From CAVQTK01 sp963716455 (lineage in GTDB: Bacteria; Pseudomonadota; Gammaproteobacteria; Coxiellales; Coxiellaceae), in assembly GCA_963716455.1 (NCBI GenBank), contig CAVQTK010000002.1, positions 33,332 through 97,331 on the forward strand: DNA of 64,000 nt, in the 5' to 3' direction. The position numbers were made by a program, and so were the translations under genes. The notes beneath the pieces were generated by a model that had not been told where the DNA came from, made no database searches, and saw nothing but the letters and a program-made list of their open reading frames with translations. Each line of letters starts with the position of its first letter. Position 1 is the stretch's first letter. Below are positions 45,502 to 54,130 of the stretch, in pieces.

Positions 45502-45506
45502 CATAC

Positions 45507-45821
45507 ATGACTGATAACGAAAGAATAATAATACGGCTAAAATCGTTTGACCATCGATTGTTGGATCGTGCCACATCGGAAATTGTTAATACAGCAACCC
45601 GTACTGGAGCTAGAGTCGCTGGACCGATTCCATTACCAACAAAGACTGAGCGTTTTACAGTATTAGTTTCACCTCATGCTAACAAAGATGCGCGTGATCA
45701 ATACGAAGTTAGAACGCACAAACGTCTAGTTGTTATTGTGCAACCGACTGATAAAACAGTTGATGCATTAATGAAATTAGATTTAGCCGCTGGGGTAGAT
45801 ATACACATTAGTGTAGAGTAA
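45507..45821 (+). CDS. rpsJ: 30S ribosomal protein S10 (NusE)
   Basis: From ATG 45507 it is 104 residues, MTDNERIIIRLKSFDHRLLD, with RTGARVAGPIPLPTKTERFTVL and the loop segment NKDARDQYEVRTHKRL. GTG 45498 would overlap the tuf stop and lengthen the protein by three residues. It starts the S10 operon. Confidence 0.96.
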   Translation: MTDNERIIIRLKSFDHRLLDRATSEIVNTATRTGARVAGPIPLPTKTERFTVLVSPHANKDARDQYEVRTHKRLVVIVQPTDKTVDALMKLDLAAGVDIHISVE

Positions 45822-45844
45822 CAAGATATACTTTGGAGAAGAAA

Positions 45845-46498
45845 ATGGCTTTGGGGCTAGTCGGAAAAAAATGTGGAATGACGAGGATTTATACTGAAGC
45901 TGGTGAATCTATACCAGTCTCAATTATATCTGTAACTCCTAATCGTATTACCCAAATTAAAAAGATAGATACAGATGGTTATTTTGCTTTGCAAATCACC
46001 GCAGGTCAAAAGCGTGCTTCTCGAATTACTAAGTCCATGACAGGACATTTTCGTAATGCTGGAGTGGAAGCGGGTGAAATCATTCGCGAATTTCGAGTTA
46101 CTGAACAAGAAGTGCAAGGGAAAACTTTAGGTGATGAAATCAATGTAAGTTTGTTTGAGCAAGATCAAACAGTTGATGTGACTGGAGTAACTAAAGGTAA
46201 AGGTTTTGCAGGTGGCATAAAAAGACATCATTTTTCTGCGCAAGACGCGACCCATGGTAATTCTTTGTCTCATCGAGCTATCGGTTCTGCAGGGCAAAAC
46301 CAATCTCCGGGACATGTTTTTAAAGGAAAAAAAATGCCTGGTCAATTAGGAAATGTTTGTAGGACTGTTCAGCATCAAAAAATTATAAAAATAGATATAG
46401 AACGTCATTTGATTTTGGTGAGGGGGGCAATTCCTGGAGCACCCGGAGGTATGGTGATCATTCTGCCTTCAATTAAGCATAAGAAGCGAGGGGAATAA
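45845..46498 (+). CDS. rplC: 50S ribosomal protein L3
   Basis: ATG 45845 (after TTTGGAGAAG) gives 217 residues starting MALGLVGKKCGMTRIYTEAG; TTG 45833 is inside the ribosome binding site and rejected. The L3 signature near FAGGIKRHHFSAQDATHGNS and the Gln-rich loop residue in GSAGQNQSPGHVFKGKKMPG are present. Confidence 0.97.
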   Translation: MALGLVGKKCGMTRIYTEAGESIPVSIISVTPNRITQIKKIDTDGYFALQITAGQKRASRITKSMTGHFRNAGVEAGEIIREFRVTEQEVQGKTLGDEINVSLFEQDQTVDVTGVTKGKGFAGGIKRHHFSAQDATHGNSLSHRAIGSAGQNQSPGHVFKGKKMPGQLGNVCRTVQHQKIIKIDIERHLILVRGAIPGAPGGMVIILPSIKHKKRGE

Positions 46499-46501
46499 CA
46501 G

Positions 46502-47122
46502 ATGGAATTAGCAGTGATGTCGCAAACTGGTGAATCTTCAGTAAGAAAAGTTGAAGTTTCAGATCAGTTGTTTACTTGTCCATTTAATGAAGGGTTAGTC
46601 CATCAAGTAGTAACGGCTTATTTGGCTACGGGTCGAGCAGGTACTAAAGCTCAAAAGAACCGCAGTGCAGTAAGAGGTGGAGGTATTAAACCGTGGAAAC
46701 AAAAGGGCACTGGTCGAGCACGTGCAGGATCTATTCGTAGTCCTTTATGGCGTGGTGGTGGTAGAACTTTTGCTGCCCAACCCAGATGCTATCAACAAAA
46801 AGTAAATCGGAAAATGTATCGTAGTGCGTTACGTTCCATTTTTTCTGAATTGATAAGGCAAGATCGTCTTAAAATTGTTGAGCAATTTGAATTGCCAAGC
46901 CATAAAACAAAAGATTTAATTAATAAATTAAAATCATTACAGTTGAGCCATCTATTAATAATAGTCGACGGTGAGAATGCAAATCTTACATTAGCATCTG
47001 GAAATATTCCTAAAGTTAATATTAGCGAGTTGTCTTGTATTGATCCTGTTAGTTTGGTAGCTCATGAAAATGTACTAATAACGGTAGATACCCTAAAGAA
47101 AATTGAGGAGAAATTATCGTGA
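46502..47122 (+). CDS. rplD: 50S ribosomal protein L4
   Basis: This 206-residue L4 has the extended loop with RSAVRGGGIKPWKQKGTGRARAGSIRSPLWRGGG that lines the exit tunnel. In E. coli, L4 also represses the S10 operon; an equivalent leader was not looked for in detail. Overlaps rplW by four bases. Confidence 0.97.
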   Translation: MELAVMSQTGESSVRKVEVSDQLFTCPFNEGLVHQVVTAYLATGRAGTKAQKNRSAVRGGGIKPWKQKGTGRARAGSIRSPLWRGGGRTFAAQPRCYQQKVNRKMYRSALRSIFSELIRQDRLKIVEQFELPSHKTKDLINKLKSLQLSHLLIIVDGENANLTLASGNIPKVNISELSCIDPVSLVAHENVLITVDTLKKIEEKLS

Positions 47123-47421
47123 ATAGTGCCGACAGATTTTTGAATATTTTAAAAACTCCCTATATTACTGAAAAGACATCCCGTCCTCGTCAAAAATATA
47201 AGCAGTATGCATTTAAAGTACTAATAGACGCTACAAAAATTGAAATAAGGCAAGCTATTGAGAAACTTCTAGGATTAAAAGTTAGATCAGTACAAGTTTG
47301 TCGAATTAAAGGTACTTTGACACGTCGTGGTCAAATTCAAGGGCGCACCAAAGCCTGGAAAAAGGCTTATGTTGTATTGTCTGAAGACCAAGAAATTGAT
47401 TTAACAAAGTTAAGCTCTTAA
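47119..47421 (+). CDS. rplW: 50S ribosomal protein L23
   Basis: This 100-residue protein from GTG 47119 has ILKTPYITEKTSRPRQKYKQYAFKV and GRTKAWKKAYVVL. L23 forms the docking site for SRP and trigger factor at the tunnel exit. GGAG lies upstream inside rplD. Confidence 0.96.
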   Translation: MNSADRFLNILKTPYITEKTSRPRQKYKQYAFKVLIDATKIEIRQAIEKLLGLKVRSVQVCRIKGTLTRRGQIQGRTKAWKKAYVVLSEDQEIDLTKLSS

Positions 47422-47436
47422 ATAAGGGTAATTAAT

Positions 47437-48261
47437 ATGGCCTTAGTAAAAACAAAAGCAACTTCAGCAGGGCGACGTTTTGTAGTTAAAGTGGTCAATC
47501 CCCACCTACATAAAGGTACTCCTTATTCGCCCTTAGTCACTGATAAGCAGCGAATTAATTGTCGTAATAATGTTGGCAGGATTACTGTTCGTCATCGAGG
47601 CGGTGGTCATAAACGCCATTATCGAATGGTTGATTTTAAACGCGATAAAGATGGAGTAAGCGGTCGTGTAGAACGGATTGAATATGATCCCAATCGCAGT
47701 GCACATCTGGGCTTAATACTATATGCCGATGGTGAACGTCGTTATATTATAGCGCCAAAAGATTTGACTGTAGGATCAGAAATACATTCGGGGCCACAAT
47801 CTCCAATCAAACAAGGAAATTGCTTGCCCCTACAAAATATTCCTTTTGGCTCTTCTATACACTGTCTGGAGTTAAAGCCGGGTAAAGGCGCTCAATTGAT
47901 GCGTAGCGCTGGCACTTCTGGGCAGCTAGCAGGTATTGAAGGCGCATATGCACTTATTCGTATGCGTTCTGGTGAAATGCGCAGAGTATTGGCAACGTGC
48001 CGAGCCTGTATTGGTGAGGTTTCCAATCCTGAGCATAATTTACGTTCTTTGGGGAAGGCAGGAGCAAAACGTTGGCGCGGTATCCGCCCTACCGTTCGAG
48101 GTACAGCAATGAACCCAGTAGATCATCCCCACGGTGGCGGGGAGGGAAGAACTTTTGGTAAGCATCCTGTAACACCATCAGGTACCCCAACTAAAGGTTA
48201 TAAAACTCGACGTAACAAGCGTACAAAAAAGATGATTGTACGAGATAGACGTGTCAAATAA
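47437..48261 (+). CDS. rplB: 50S ribosomal protein L2
   Basis: This 274-residue protein has RHRGGGHKRHYRMVDFKR, GTSGQLAGIEG, and the conserved C-terminal GTAMNPVDHPHGGGEGRT with the functionally important His in the peptidyl-transferase region. Confidence 0.98.
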   Translation: MALVKTKATSAGRRFVVKVVNPHLHKGTPYSPLVTDKQRINCRNNVGRITVRHRGGGHKRHYRMVDFKRDKDGVSGRVERIEYDPNRSAHLGLILYADGERRYIIAPKDLTVGSEIHSGPQSPIKQGNCLPLQNIPFGSSIHCLELKPGKGAQLMRSAGTSGQLAGIEGAYALIRMRSGEMRRVLATCRACIGEVSNPEHNLRSLGKAGAKRWRGIRPTVRGTAMNPVDHPHGGGEGRTFGKHPVTPSGTPTKGYKTRRNKRTKKMIVRDRRVK

Positions 48262-48274
48262 ATGAGGTAATTTT

Positions 48275-48565
48275 GTGGCGAGATCAGTTAAAAAAGGTTA
48301 TTTTGTAGACCACCATTTATTAAAAAAAATGGAAGAAGCAATAGCGGCTAATAGTAAGCGACCAATTAAAACATGGTCGAGGCGGTCGATGGTTGTTCCT
48401 GACATGGTTGGCTTGACAATAGCCATTCACAATGGCAAAGATCATGTTCCTATTTATATTTCAGAGAATATGGTTGGGCATAAATTAGGTGAGTTTGCTT
48501 TAACTAGAACTTACAGGGGACACGCCGCAGACAAAAAAGTTAAAAAAGAAAAGGGGGGGGCTTAA
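48275..48565 (+). CDS. rpsS: 30S ribosomal protein S19
   Basis: This 96-residue protein from GTG 48275 starts MARSVKKGYFVDHHLLKKME and has the signature HNGKDHVPIYISENMVGHKLGEFALTRTYRGH. GAGGTAA serves as ribosome binding site. Confidence 0.97.
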   Translation: MARSVKKGYFVDHHLLKKMEEAIAANSKRPIKTWSRRSMVVPDMVGLTIAIHNGKDHVPIYISENMVGHKLGEFALTRTYRGHAADKKVKKEKGGA

Positions 48566-48568
48566 AAA

Positions 48569-48916
48569 ATGGAAGCTATAGCTATCTTAAAATATGCACG
48601 AACCTCCGCCCAAAAGGCACGAGTAGTTGCAGATCAGGTTCGAGGATTGCCTGTATCAAAAGCTACCCAAATTTTAAAATTTCACAATAAGAAGGCCGCC
48701 ATTTTTGTGAAGAAAACATTAGATTCAGCAATAGCTAATGCGGAGCACAATCATGGTGCTGATATTGATATGCTTAAAGTTACAAGTATTTACGTTGATC
48801 ACGGACCTAGACTTAAAAGAATGCGGCCACGAGCTAGAGGTCGAGCTAATCGAATTATTAAGCCAAGTTGTCACATTACAATCGTGGTAACCGATTTTGT
48901 TGAACGGGAGAGTTAA
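48569..48916 (+). CDS. rplV: 50S ribosomal protein L22
   Basis: This is a 115-residue protein, beginning MEAIAILKYARTSAQKARVVADQVRG. The beta-hairpin DHGPRLKRMRPRARGRANRI protrudes into the exit tunnel; it is the site of some macrolide resistance changes, none evident here. Confidence 0.97.
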   Translation: MEAIAILKYARTSAQKARVVADQVRGLPVSKATQILKFHNKKAAIFVKKTLDSAIANAEHNHGADIDMLKVTSIYVDHGPRLKRMRPRARGRANRIIKPSCHITIVVTDFVERES

Positions 48917-48918
48917 AA

Positions 48919-49575
48919 ATGGGTCAAAAAGTTAATCCAACTGGTATACGTCTTGGCATTACTAAAGATTGGACCTCTAATTGGTATGCTGGTAACAAAG
49001 ACTACGCCGATTACTTAAACACAGATTTAAAAGTTAGAGAATTTCTTATCAAAAAACTCAAGGGTGCAGCAATTAGTCACATAAAAATTGAACGCCCTGC
49101 GCGTAATGCAAGAATATCTATTCATTCAGCGCGCCCTGGCGTGATTATTGGGAAGAAAGGTGATAGCGTTGAGGTATTGCGCCAGGAAAGTTGCCCAATG
49201 ATCATGCGAGTTCCTGTTCATATAACTATTGAAGAAGTAAGAAAACCTGAATTAGAAGCACGATTAGTAGCTGAAAGTATTGCGGGACAATTGGAGCGTC
49301 GAGTTATGTTTCGTCGTGCAATGAAGCGCGCGATACAAACTGCCATGCGCCATGGTGCGCAAGGAGTAAAAATTTCTTTAAGTGGACGTTTGGCTGGTTC
49401 TGAAATTGCTCGAACTGAATGGAATCGCGAAGGTCGCGTTCCCTTACACACCTTCAGAGCAGATATCGATTATAGCACTGCCATTGCGCAAACTACTTAT
49501 GGTATCATTGGCGTCAAAGTCTGGATTTTTAAAGGTGAAACTCATGTCCAAAAGAATCGCAAAAAGGCGTTCTGA
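48919..49575 (+). CDS. rpsC: 30S ribosomal protein S3
   Basis: This 218-residue protein has MGQKVNPTGIRLGITKDWTS, the KH domain GVIIGKKGDSVEVLRQE, and the C-terminal GRLAGSEIARTEWNREGRVPLHTFRADIDY. Last clean gene before the indel-rich rplP. Confidence 0.97.
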   Translation: MGQKVNPTGIRLGITKDWTSNWYAGNKDYADYLNTDLKVREFLIKKLKGAAISHIKIERPARNARISIHSARPGVIIGKKGDSVEVLRQESCPMIMRVPVHITIEEVRKPELEARLVAESIAGQLERRVMFRRAMKRAIQTAMRHGAQGVKISLSGRLAGSEIARTEWNREGRVPLHTFRADIDYSTAIAQTTYGIIGVKVWIFKGETHVQKNRKKAF

Positions 49576-49607
49576 TGAACAGAGCAGAGATCCACTGAGG
49601 AATAAAT

Positions 49608-50030
49608 ATGTTGCAACCAAATCGAACTAAGTTTCGGAAACAATTTAAAGGTCGAAATAGTGGACTTATCACAAGAGGCTAATTCAGTCAGTTTTGGTGA
49701 ATTTGGTTTAAAAGCACTCGAGTCGTGGGCGTATTACTGCTCGACAGATTGAGGCTGCGCGTCGTGCTATAACACGACATATAAAGCGTGGTGGGAAAGT
49801 TTAGATACGAATATTTCCTGATAAACCAATTACCAAAAAGCCTCTTGAAGTCCGACAAGGTAAGGGAAAGGGAATGTAGAATATTGGGTAGTAGAGATTA
49901 CAACCAGGAAGAGTCATGTTTGAAATAGAAGGGAGTTACGGAACAATTGGCTCGTGATGCTTTCTCTCGTGCTGCAGCAAAATTACCTTTGAAATCAGTA
50001 TTCGTTAAACGCGGAACGGGGATAACATGA
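49608..50030 (+). CDS. rplP: 50S ribosomal protein L16, at least five frame changes and one nonsense codon
   Basis: ATG 49608 starts MLQPNRTKFRKQFKGRNSGL. Bridging breaks at about 49682, 49720, 49885, 49905 and 49935 yields NSVSFGEFGLKAL, GRITARQIEAARRAITRHIKRGGKV, IRIFPDKPITKKPLEVRQGKGKG, NVEYWVVEI, QPGRVMFEIEG and TEQLARDAFSRAAAKLPLKSVFVKRG, the complete L16. At the position of the conserved Trp after GGKV a TAG occurs instead of TGG. L16 is needed for 50S assembly and A-site function, so a truly dead gene would be surprising. Confidence 0.92.
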
Positions 50031-50217
50031 AGGGTGAAGAATTAAGAAAGAATGAATTGTGAGTTGCAACAAGCTCCTTTATGATCAATTTAAAAAGCAA
50101 TTTGGTTTGCGTATGCAAAAAGGTATGGGTGAAATGCCTAAATTGCAAAACTTTAAATTAATTCGTCGTGATATCGCACGAATTAAAACTATCATAAGAG
50201 AAAAGGAGCGGCAATAA
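50027..50217 (+). CDS. rpmC: 50S ribosomal protein L29, frameshifts
   Basis: ATG 50027 overlaps the rplP stop and gives MKGEELRKNEL, then a TGA. After two small shifts (about 50059 and 50082) ELQQ and LYDQFKKQFGLRMQKGMGEMPKLQNFKLIRRDIARIKTIIREKERQ complete a typical L29 of about 63 residues, including the signature RRDIARIKT. L29 sits at the tunnel exit next to L23. Confidence 0.88.
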
Positions 50218-50505
50218 TGAATGATAAAAACTAAATCTATGCCGCGTATTCTTACTGGAATAGTGGTGAGCGATAAAATGGATAAAACCATTGTGGTTTT
50301 AGTTGAGCATCGTGTTCGGCATCCTAAATATCAAAAATTTATTCGCCGCTCTACTAAAGTTCATGTCCATGATGATGCGAATACAGCTCGAGTGGGAGAT
50401 ATTGTGATTGTTAAAGAATGTAGGCCCATATCCAAAACTAAAAGTTGGATGTTAGACTCCATTAAAGAAAAGGTTGAGTTAGCAGGTGAGGGAAATGCAA
50501 AATGA
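50217..50505 (+). CDS. rpsQ: 30S ribosomal protein S17, start uncertain
   Basis: The body RILTGIVVSDKMDKTIVVLVEHRVRHPKYQKF to CRPISKTKSWMLDSI is a normal S17. ATG 50217 overlaps the rpmC stop and reads MNDKN before a TAA; removing one base near 50232 joins it to KSMPRILTG. Alternatively translation starts at ATG 50221 in the body frame. Family starts such as MNDK-type favour the first with a single sequence error, in keeping with the surrounding patch. Confidence 0.9.
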
Positions 50506-50869
50506 TTCAGACTGAAACTGTCCTCGATGTGCCGATAATAGCGGAGCTCGCAAGGTTCTTTGTATTAAAGTACTAGGAGGTTCTAAGCGACGTTATGCAA
50601 GTATTGGTGATGTAATAAAAGTAAGTATTCAAGAAGCGATACCTCGAGGTAAAGTGAAAAAAGGCGAAGTAATGAAAGCCTTGGTTGTTCGAACTAAAAA
50701 AGAATTAAAACGTGCAGATGGTTCTGTTATTCGCTTCGATAGCAATGCAGTTGTTATGCTAAATAATCAATTGCAACCAATTGGTACTCGTATTTTTGGG
50801 CCAGTAACTCGTGAGTTACGTGCCACCCAGTTTATGAAAATAGTATCATTAGCACTTGAGGTATTGTAA
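50502..50869 (+). CDS. rplN: 50S ribosomal protein L14, one frameshift
   Basis: ATG 50502 gives MIQTETVLDV; one missing G near 50531 leads into ADNSGARKVLCIKVLGGSKRRYASIGDVIKV and the remaining L14 to RELRATQFMKIVSLALEVL. Corrected length is 122 residues, exactly the family norm, which shows that one base is lacking rather than several. The start overlaps the rpsQ stop. Confidence 0.93.
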
Positions 50870-50871
50870 TA

Positions 50872-51204
50872 ATGAATAAGATTCGGACCGACGATACCGT
50901 AATTGTCGTTGCTGGAAAAGATAAAGGTCGCATAGGCAAAATATTAAAAATTTTAACTGATAACAAGGTTATAGTTGAAGGTATTAATTTAATAAAAAAA
51001 CATATAAAGCCTAATCCACAAAAAAATGTTGAAGGTGGAATCGTACAAAAGGAAGCAGCAATTCATATTTCAAATCTTGCTTTGCTGAATTTAAATACTA
51101 ATAAGCCAGACCGTGTAGGCTTTAAATTTGTTGGTGAAGAAGGAAATAAACGAAAAGTTCGATTCTTCAAATCCAATGGTGAAGTAATTGATGAAATTAA
51201 CTAA
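50872..51204 (+). CDS. rplX: 50S ribosomal protein L24
   Basis: This 110-residue KOW-domain protein starts MNKIRTDDTVIVVAGKDKGRIGKILKI and has the usual VEGINLIKKHIKPNPQ. Intact; the indel-rich patch ends in rplN. Confidence 0.96.
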   Translation: MNKIRTDDTVIVVAGKDKGRIGKILKILTDNKVIVEGINLIKKHIKPNPQKNVEGGIVQKEAAIHISNLALLNLNTNKPDRVGFKFVGEEGNKRKVRFFKSNGEVIDEIN

Positions 51205-51214
51205 TTAGAGAATA

Positions 51215-51757
51215 ATGATGAGTACTTTAAGAACTTTATATATAGACGAATTAGTGCCTCAACTGCAAAAGCAATTTAATTATAGTAGCATCATGCAAGC
51301 GCCAAAAATAACTAAAATTACTTTAAATATGGGCGTTGGTGAAGCAGTTGCAGATAAAAAAATATTAACGCATGCACTAGATGATTTAACTCGTATTTCA
51401 GGACAAAAACCTGTTACTACAGTCGCAAGAAAATCTATAGCGGGTTTTAAAATTCGTGAAGGATGGCCAGTTGGATGTAAGGTGACGCTACGTCACGAAC
51501 GTATGTATGATTTTTTACAACGTTTAATCATGATCGCTATTCCTCGTATTCGCGATTTTAGAGGTTTTAATGTTAAATCATTTGATGGTCGAGGGAATTA
51601 TAGTATAGGGATTAAAGAACAAATCGTTTTTCCCGAAATCGATTATGATAAAATAGATACCGTTCGCGGATTGGATATTACTATTACAACCACAGCTAAA
51701 AATAATCAAGAAGGCATAGCTCTACTTAAATTATTTGGTTTTCCATTAAAAGACTGA
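51215..51757 (+). CDS. rplE: 50S ribosomal protein L5
   Basis: This is a 180-residue protein with the signature PKITKITLNMGVGEA, GQKPVTTVARKSIAGFKIREGWPVGCKVTLR and the C-terminal GLDITITTTAKNNQEGIALLKLFGFPLKD. L5 binds 5S rRNA. Two adjacent ATG codons occur (51215, 51218). Confidence 0.97.
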   Translation: MMSTLRTLYIDELVPQLQKQFNYSSIMQAPKITKITLNMGVGEAVADKKILTHALDDLTRISGQKPVTTVARKSIAGFKIREGWPVGCKVTLRHERMYDFLQRLIMIAIPRIRDFRGFNVKSFDGRGNYSIGIKEQIVFPEIDYDKIDTVRGLDITITTTAKNNQEGIALLKLFGFPLKD

Positions 51758-51770
51758 GGATACTTACTTT

Positions 51771-52067
51771 ATGGCTAAGAAAAGCGTAGTTTTTAGAAAT
51801 TTAAAGCGGATGCAAAAGGTTCGCTCCAGCGGAAAAATTCGAATTCAATTAAAAGAGCAAATGCGAAACGATCCTGACTCAGTCGAGGAAATTACTTTGA
51901 AATTGCAAAAACGTCCACGTGATGAAAGTGCAATTAGAATTAGAAATCGTTGTCGTTCCTGCGGTAGACCACATGGAACGTTAAGAAAATTTGGATTATG
52001 CCGTATTTGCCTACGTCAAGCGGCTATGCGTGGTGATGTACCTGGTCTTAGAAAAGCGAGTTGGTAA
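51771..52067 (+). CDS. rpsN: 30S ribosomal protein S14, long form with four cysteines
   Basis: This 98-residue S14 has the long-form N-terminal half, and its C-terminal half reads NRCRSCGRPHGTLRKFGLCRIC, giving CxxC-x12-CxxC, which can bind zinc. E. coli-type long S14 lacks these cysteines; zinc-binding S14 is typically the short 61-residue form. The last residues PGLRKASW are standard. Confidence 0.96.
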   Translation: MAKKSVVFRNLKRMQKVRSSGKIRIQLKEQMRNDPDSVEEITLKLQKRPRDESAIRIRNRCRSCGRPHGTLRKFGLCRICLRQAAMRGDVPGLRKASW

Positions 52068-52068
52068 T

Positions 52069-52464
52069 ATGAATATTCAAGATCCCGTAGCTGATATGTT
52101 AACATATATACGTAATGCACAATTAGTAGGGAAAGAATCCGTGGTTATGCCTTTAGCAAAAATAAAAGTTAGCATTGCCGAAGTATTAAAAGAAGAAGGC
52201 TATATTGAAGACTATTCTGTTGTAGAAGACGCTTCTAAGCCTAGTTTAGAAGTCATTTTAAAATATTATCAAGGACGCCCAGTTATTGAATATTTAAAAC
52301 GCGTTAGTCGTCCAGGATTGCGCATTTATAAAGGTAAAGAAAAAATCCCAAAAGTTAAAAATGGTTTAGGAGTGGTCGTTATTTCTACTTCTAAAGGGGT
52401 AATGTCCGATAGACGTGCACGTCTCTTAAAAGAGGGTGGAGAAATATTATGTTATGTAAGTTGA
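52069..52464 (+). CDS. rpsH: 30S ribosomal protein S8
   Basis: ATG 52069, just after the rpsN stop, gives 131 residues, MNIQDPVADMLTYIRNAQLVGKES. The C-terminal GLGVVVISTSKGVMSDRRAR matches the S8 signature. In E. coli S8 represses the spc operon by binding upstream of rplE. A longer upstream frame exists inside rpsN but is not credible. Confidence 0.96.
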   Translation: MNIQDPVADMLTYIRNAQLVGKESVVMPLAKIKVSIAEVLKEEGYIEDYSVVEDASKPSLEVILKYYQGRPVIEYLKRVSRPGLRIYKGKEKIPKVKNGLGVVVISTSKGVMSDRRARLLKEGGEILCYVS

Positions 52465-52474
52465 GGATAATCTA

Positions 52475-53011
52475 ATGGTTAGCCGGGTTGCAAAATCTCC
52501 CATTAATATACCAAAAGATACAAAAGTAAATTTGGATGGTCAGTTAATTACTGTTAAGGGTAAATTGGGCCAACTTGAACGTACTATTCATCCGTTGGTT
52601 AGTGTTCAATTGTTGGATAATGCTTTACAGTTATGGCCTTCTAATGAAAGTGAACAAGCAAATGCGATTGCCGGAACTATGCGGGCTTTAGCTCATAACA
52701 TGGTAGTGGGTGTTAGTTCAGGTTATCAGCGTAAGTTAGTATTAGTTGGTGTTGGATATCGTGCAAAAATCCAAGGTGATGTGTTAAATTTAGCAATTGG
52801 ATTTTCTCACCCAGTAGATTTTCCCTTACCAAAGGGAGTTACTGCAGAAGTTCCAAGTGTCACCGAAATTATTTTAAAAGGTGTTGATAAACAACAAGTG
52901 TATCAAGTTGCCGCTAATATCCGGGCAATTAGACCACCTGAGGCCTACAAAGGAAAAGGTATTCGGTATCATGATGAAGAAGTGGTTCTAAAAGAGGTGA
53001 AGAAAAAATAA
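52475..53011 (+). CDS. rplF: 50S ribosomal protein L6
   Basis: This 178-residue protein begins MVSRVAKSPINIPKDTKVNL and has the duplicated L6 fold with the C-terminal signature around PPEAYKGKGIRYHDEEVVLKEVKKK. Overlaps rplR by one base. Confidence 0.97.
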   Translation: MVSRVAKSPINIPKDTKVNLDGQLITVKGKLGQLERTIHPLVSVQLLDNALQLWPSNESEQANAIAGTMRALAHNMVVGVSSGYQRKLVLVGVGYRAKIQGDVLNLAIGFSHPVDFPLPKGVTAEVPSVTEIILKGVDKQQVYQVAANIRAIRPPEAYKGKGIRYHDEEVVLKEVKKK

Positions 53012-53367
53012 TGATTAATAAAAATATTAAACGTACACGTAGAGCAACTAAGGTGAGGGCCAAAATTCGTCAGCAGGATGGATTTCGCCTATGTGTACAT
53101 AAAACTTCCCAGCATATATATGCTCAAGTTATTTCACCAAATGGTTCTGAGATTTTAGTTACCGCTTCATCCTTAGATAAAGAGTTGCGGGAAGAATTCT
53201 CGAATGGTGGTAATAAAGAAGCCGCAATAAAAGTGGGTAAATTAGTTGCACAACGGTGTTTGGCTAAAGGTATTAAAAAATTAGCATTTGATCGATCAGG
53301 CTTTAAATATCATGGACGTGTTCAAGAATTAGCGAATGCAGCTAGAGAAGTTGGCCTTGAGTTTTAG
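53011..53367 (+). CDS. rplR: 50S ribosomal protein L18
   Basis: This 118-residue 5S rRNA-binding protein starts MINKNIKRTRRATKVRAKI and contains RQQDGFRLCVHKTSQHIYAQVI and KKLAFDRSGFKYHGRVQELANAAREVGLEF. ATG overlaps the last base of the rplF stop. Confidence 0.97.
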   Translation: MINKNIKRTRRATKVRAKIRQQDGFRLCVHKTSQHIYAQVISPNGSEILVTASSLDKELREEFSNGGNKEAAIKVGKLVAQRCLAKGIKKLAFDRSGFKYHGRVQELANAAREVGLEF

Positions 53368-53421
53368 TTATTATTATTTTATTTAGTTTAATTGTGAATT
53401 TAAAATAGGTGTAGGCAATTT

Positions 53422-53925
53422 ATGCAAATGGATATTCCAGTAAGCGACGGTTATATTGAAAAATTAGTTGCAGTAAACCGAACTGCTAAAGTAGTAAAGG
53501 GCGGGCGAGTTTTTGGCTTTTCTGCTTTGGTTGTTGCAGGTGATGGCGAAGGTAAAATTGGTGTTGGTCGGGGGAAAGCCCGTGAAGTTCCAGTTGCCAT
53601 ACAAAAAGCAACTGAAGCTGCTCGACGTAATATGTTACATATTCATCTTAAAGGGGCTACCTTGCAACATGAAATTGTATCTCGTCATGGTGCGAGTAAA
53701 GTTCTTATGTTACCGGCTTCTGAAGGTACGGGCGTAATTGCAGGAAATGCAATGCGTGCTGTATTTGAAGTAATCGGAATTAAAAATATACTTGCTAAAT
53801 GTATCGGTTCCACTAATCCGATTAATGTTGTACAAGCCACTATTAAGGGTTTAAAGAAAATGGCTACGCCAGAATCTGTTGCAGCCAAACGTGGCAAGAC
53901 AGTCAAAGAGATTGTTGAAGGATAA
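53422..53925 (+). CDS. rpsE: 30S ribosomal protein S5
   Basis: This 167-residue protein has EKLVAVNRTAKVVKGGRVFGFSALVVAGDGEGKIGVGRGKAREVP and the C-terminal KCIGSTNPINVVQATIKGL. S5 contributes to decoding accuracy. A 54-base gap separates it from rplR, slightly longer than elsewhere in the operon. Confidence 0.97.
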   Translation: MQMDIPVSDGYIEKLVAVNRTAKVVKGGRVFGFSALVVAGDGEGKIGVGRGKAREVPVAIQKATEAARRNMLHIHLKGATLQHEIVSRHGASKVLMLPASEGTGVIAGNAMRAVFEVIGIKNILAKCIGSTNPINVVQATIKGLKKMATPESVAAKRGKTVKEIVEG

Positions 53926-54129
53926 ATGGTGAACATGATGAAAGGGCAAAAAAAATTAAAAATTACTTTAGTGCGGAGTAAATTCGGTAGAACACCAGGA
54001 CATCGTGCCTGTGTAGAAGGATTAGGATTACGTCGCATGCACCAGACAGTGAATGTCTTAGATAATCCATGTAATAGAGGCATGATTAATACTGTCTCCT
54101 ATTTATTAAAAGTTGAGGAAGAGGCCTAA
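53926..54129 (+). CDS. rpmD: 50S ribosomal protein L30
   Basis: This is a 67-residue protein with KLKITLVRSKFGRTPGHRACVEGLGLRRMHQTV. ATG 53926 adjoins the rpsE stop; later in-frame ATGs at 53935 and 53938 are alternatives that give a more usual L30 start. Confidence 0.95.
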   Translation: MVNMMKGQKKLKITLVRSKFGRTPGHRACVEGLGLRRMHQTVNVLDNPCNRGMINTVSYLLKVEEEA

Positions 54130-54130
54130 A

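Noticed and set aside
49608..50560. Programmed frameshifting to explain rplP-rplN
   Set aside because: Too many breaks of both directions without a shared slippery motif; no known case of programmed shifts in these genes.
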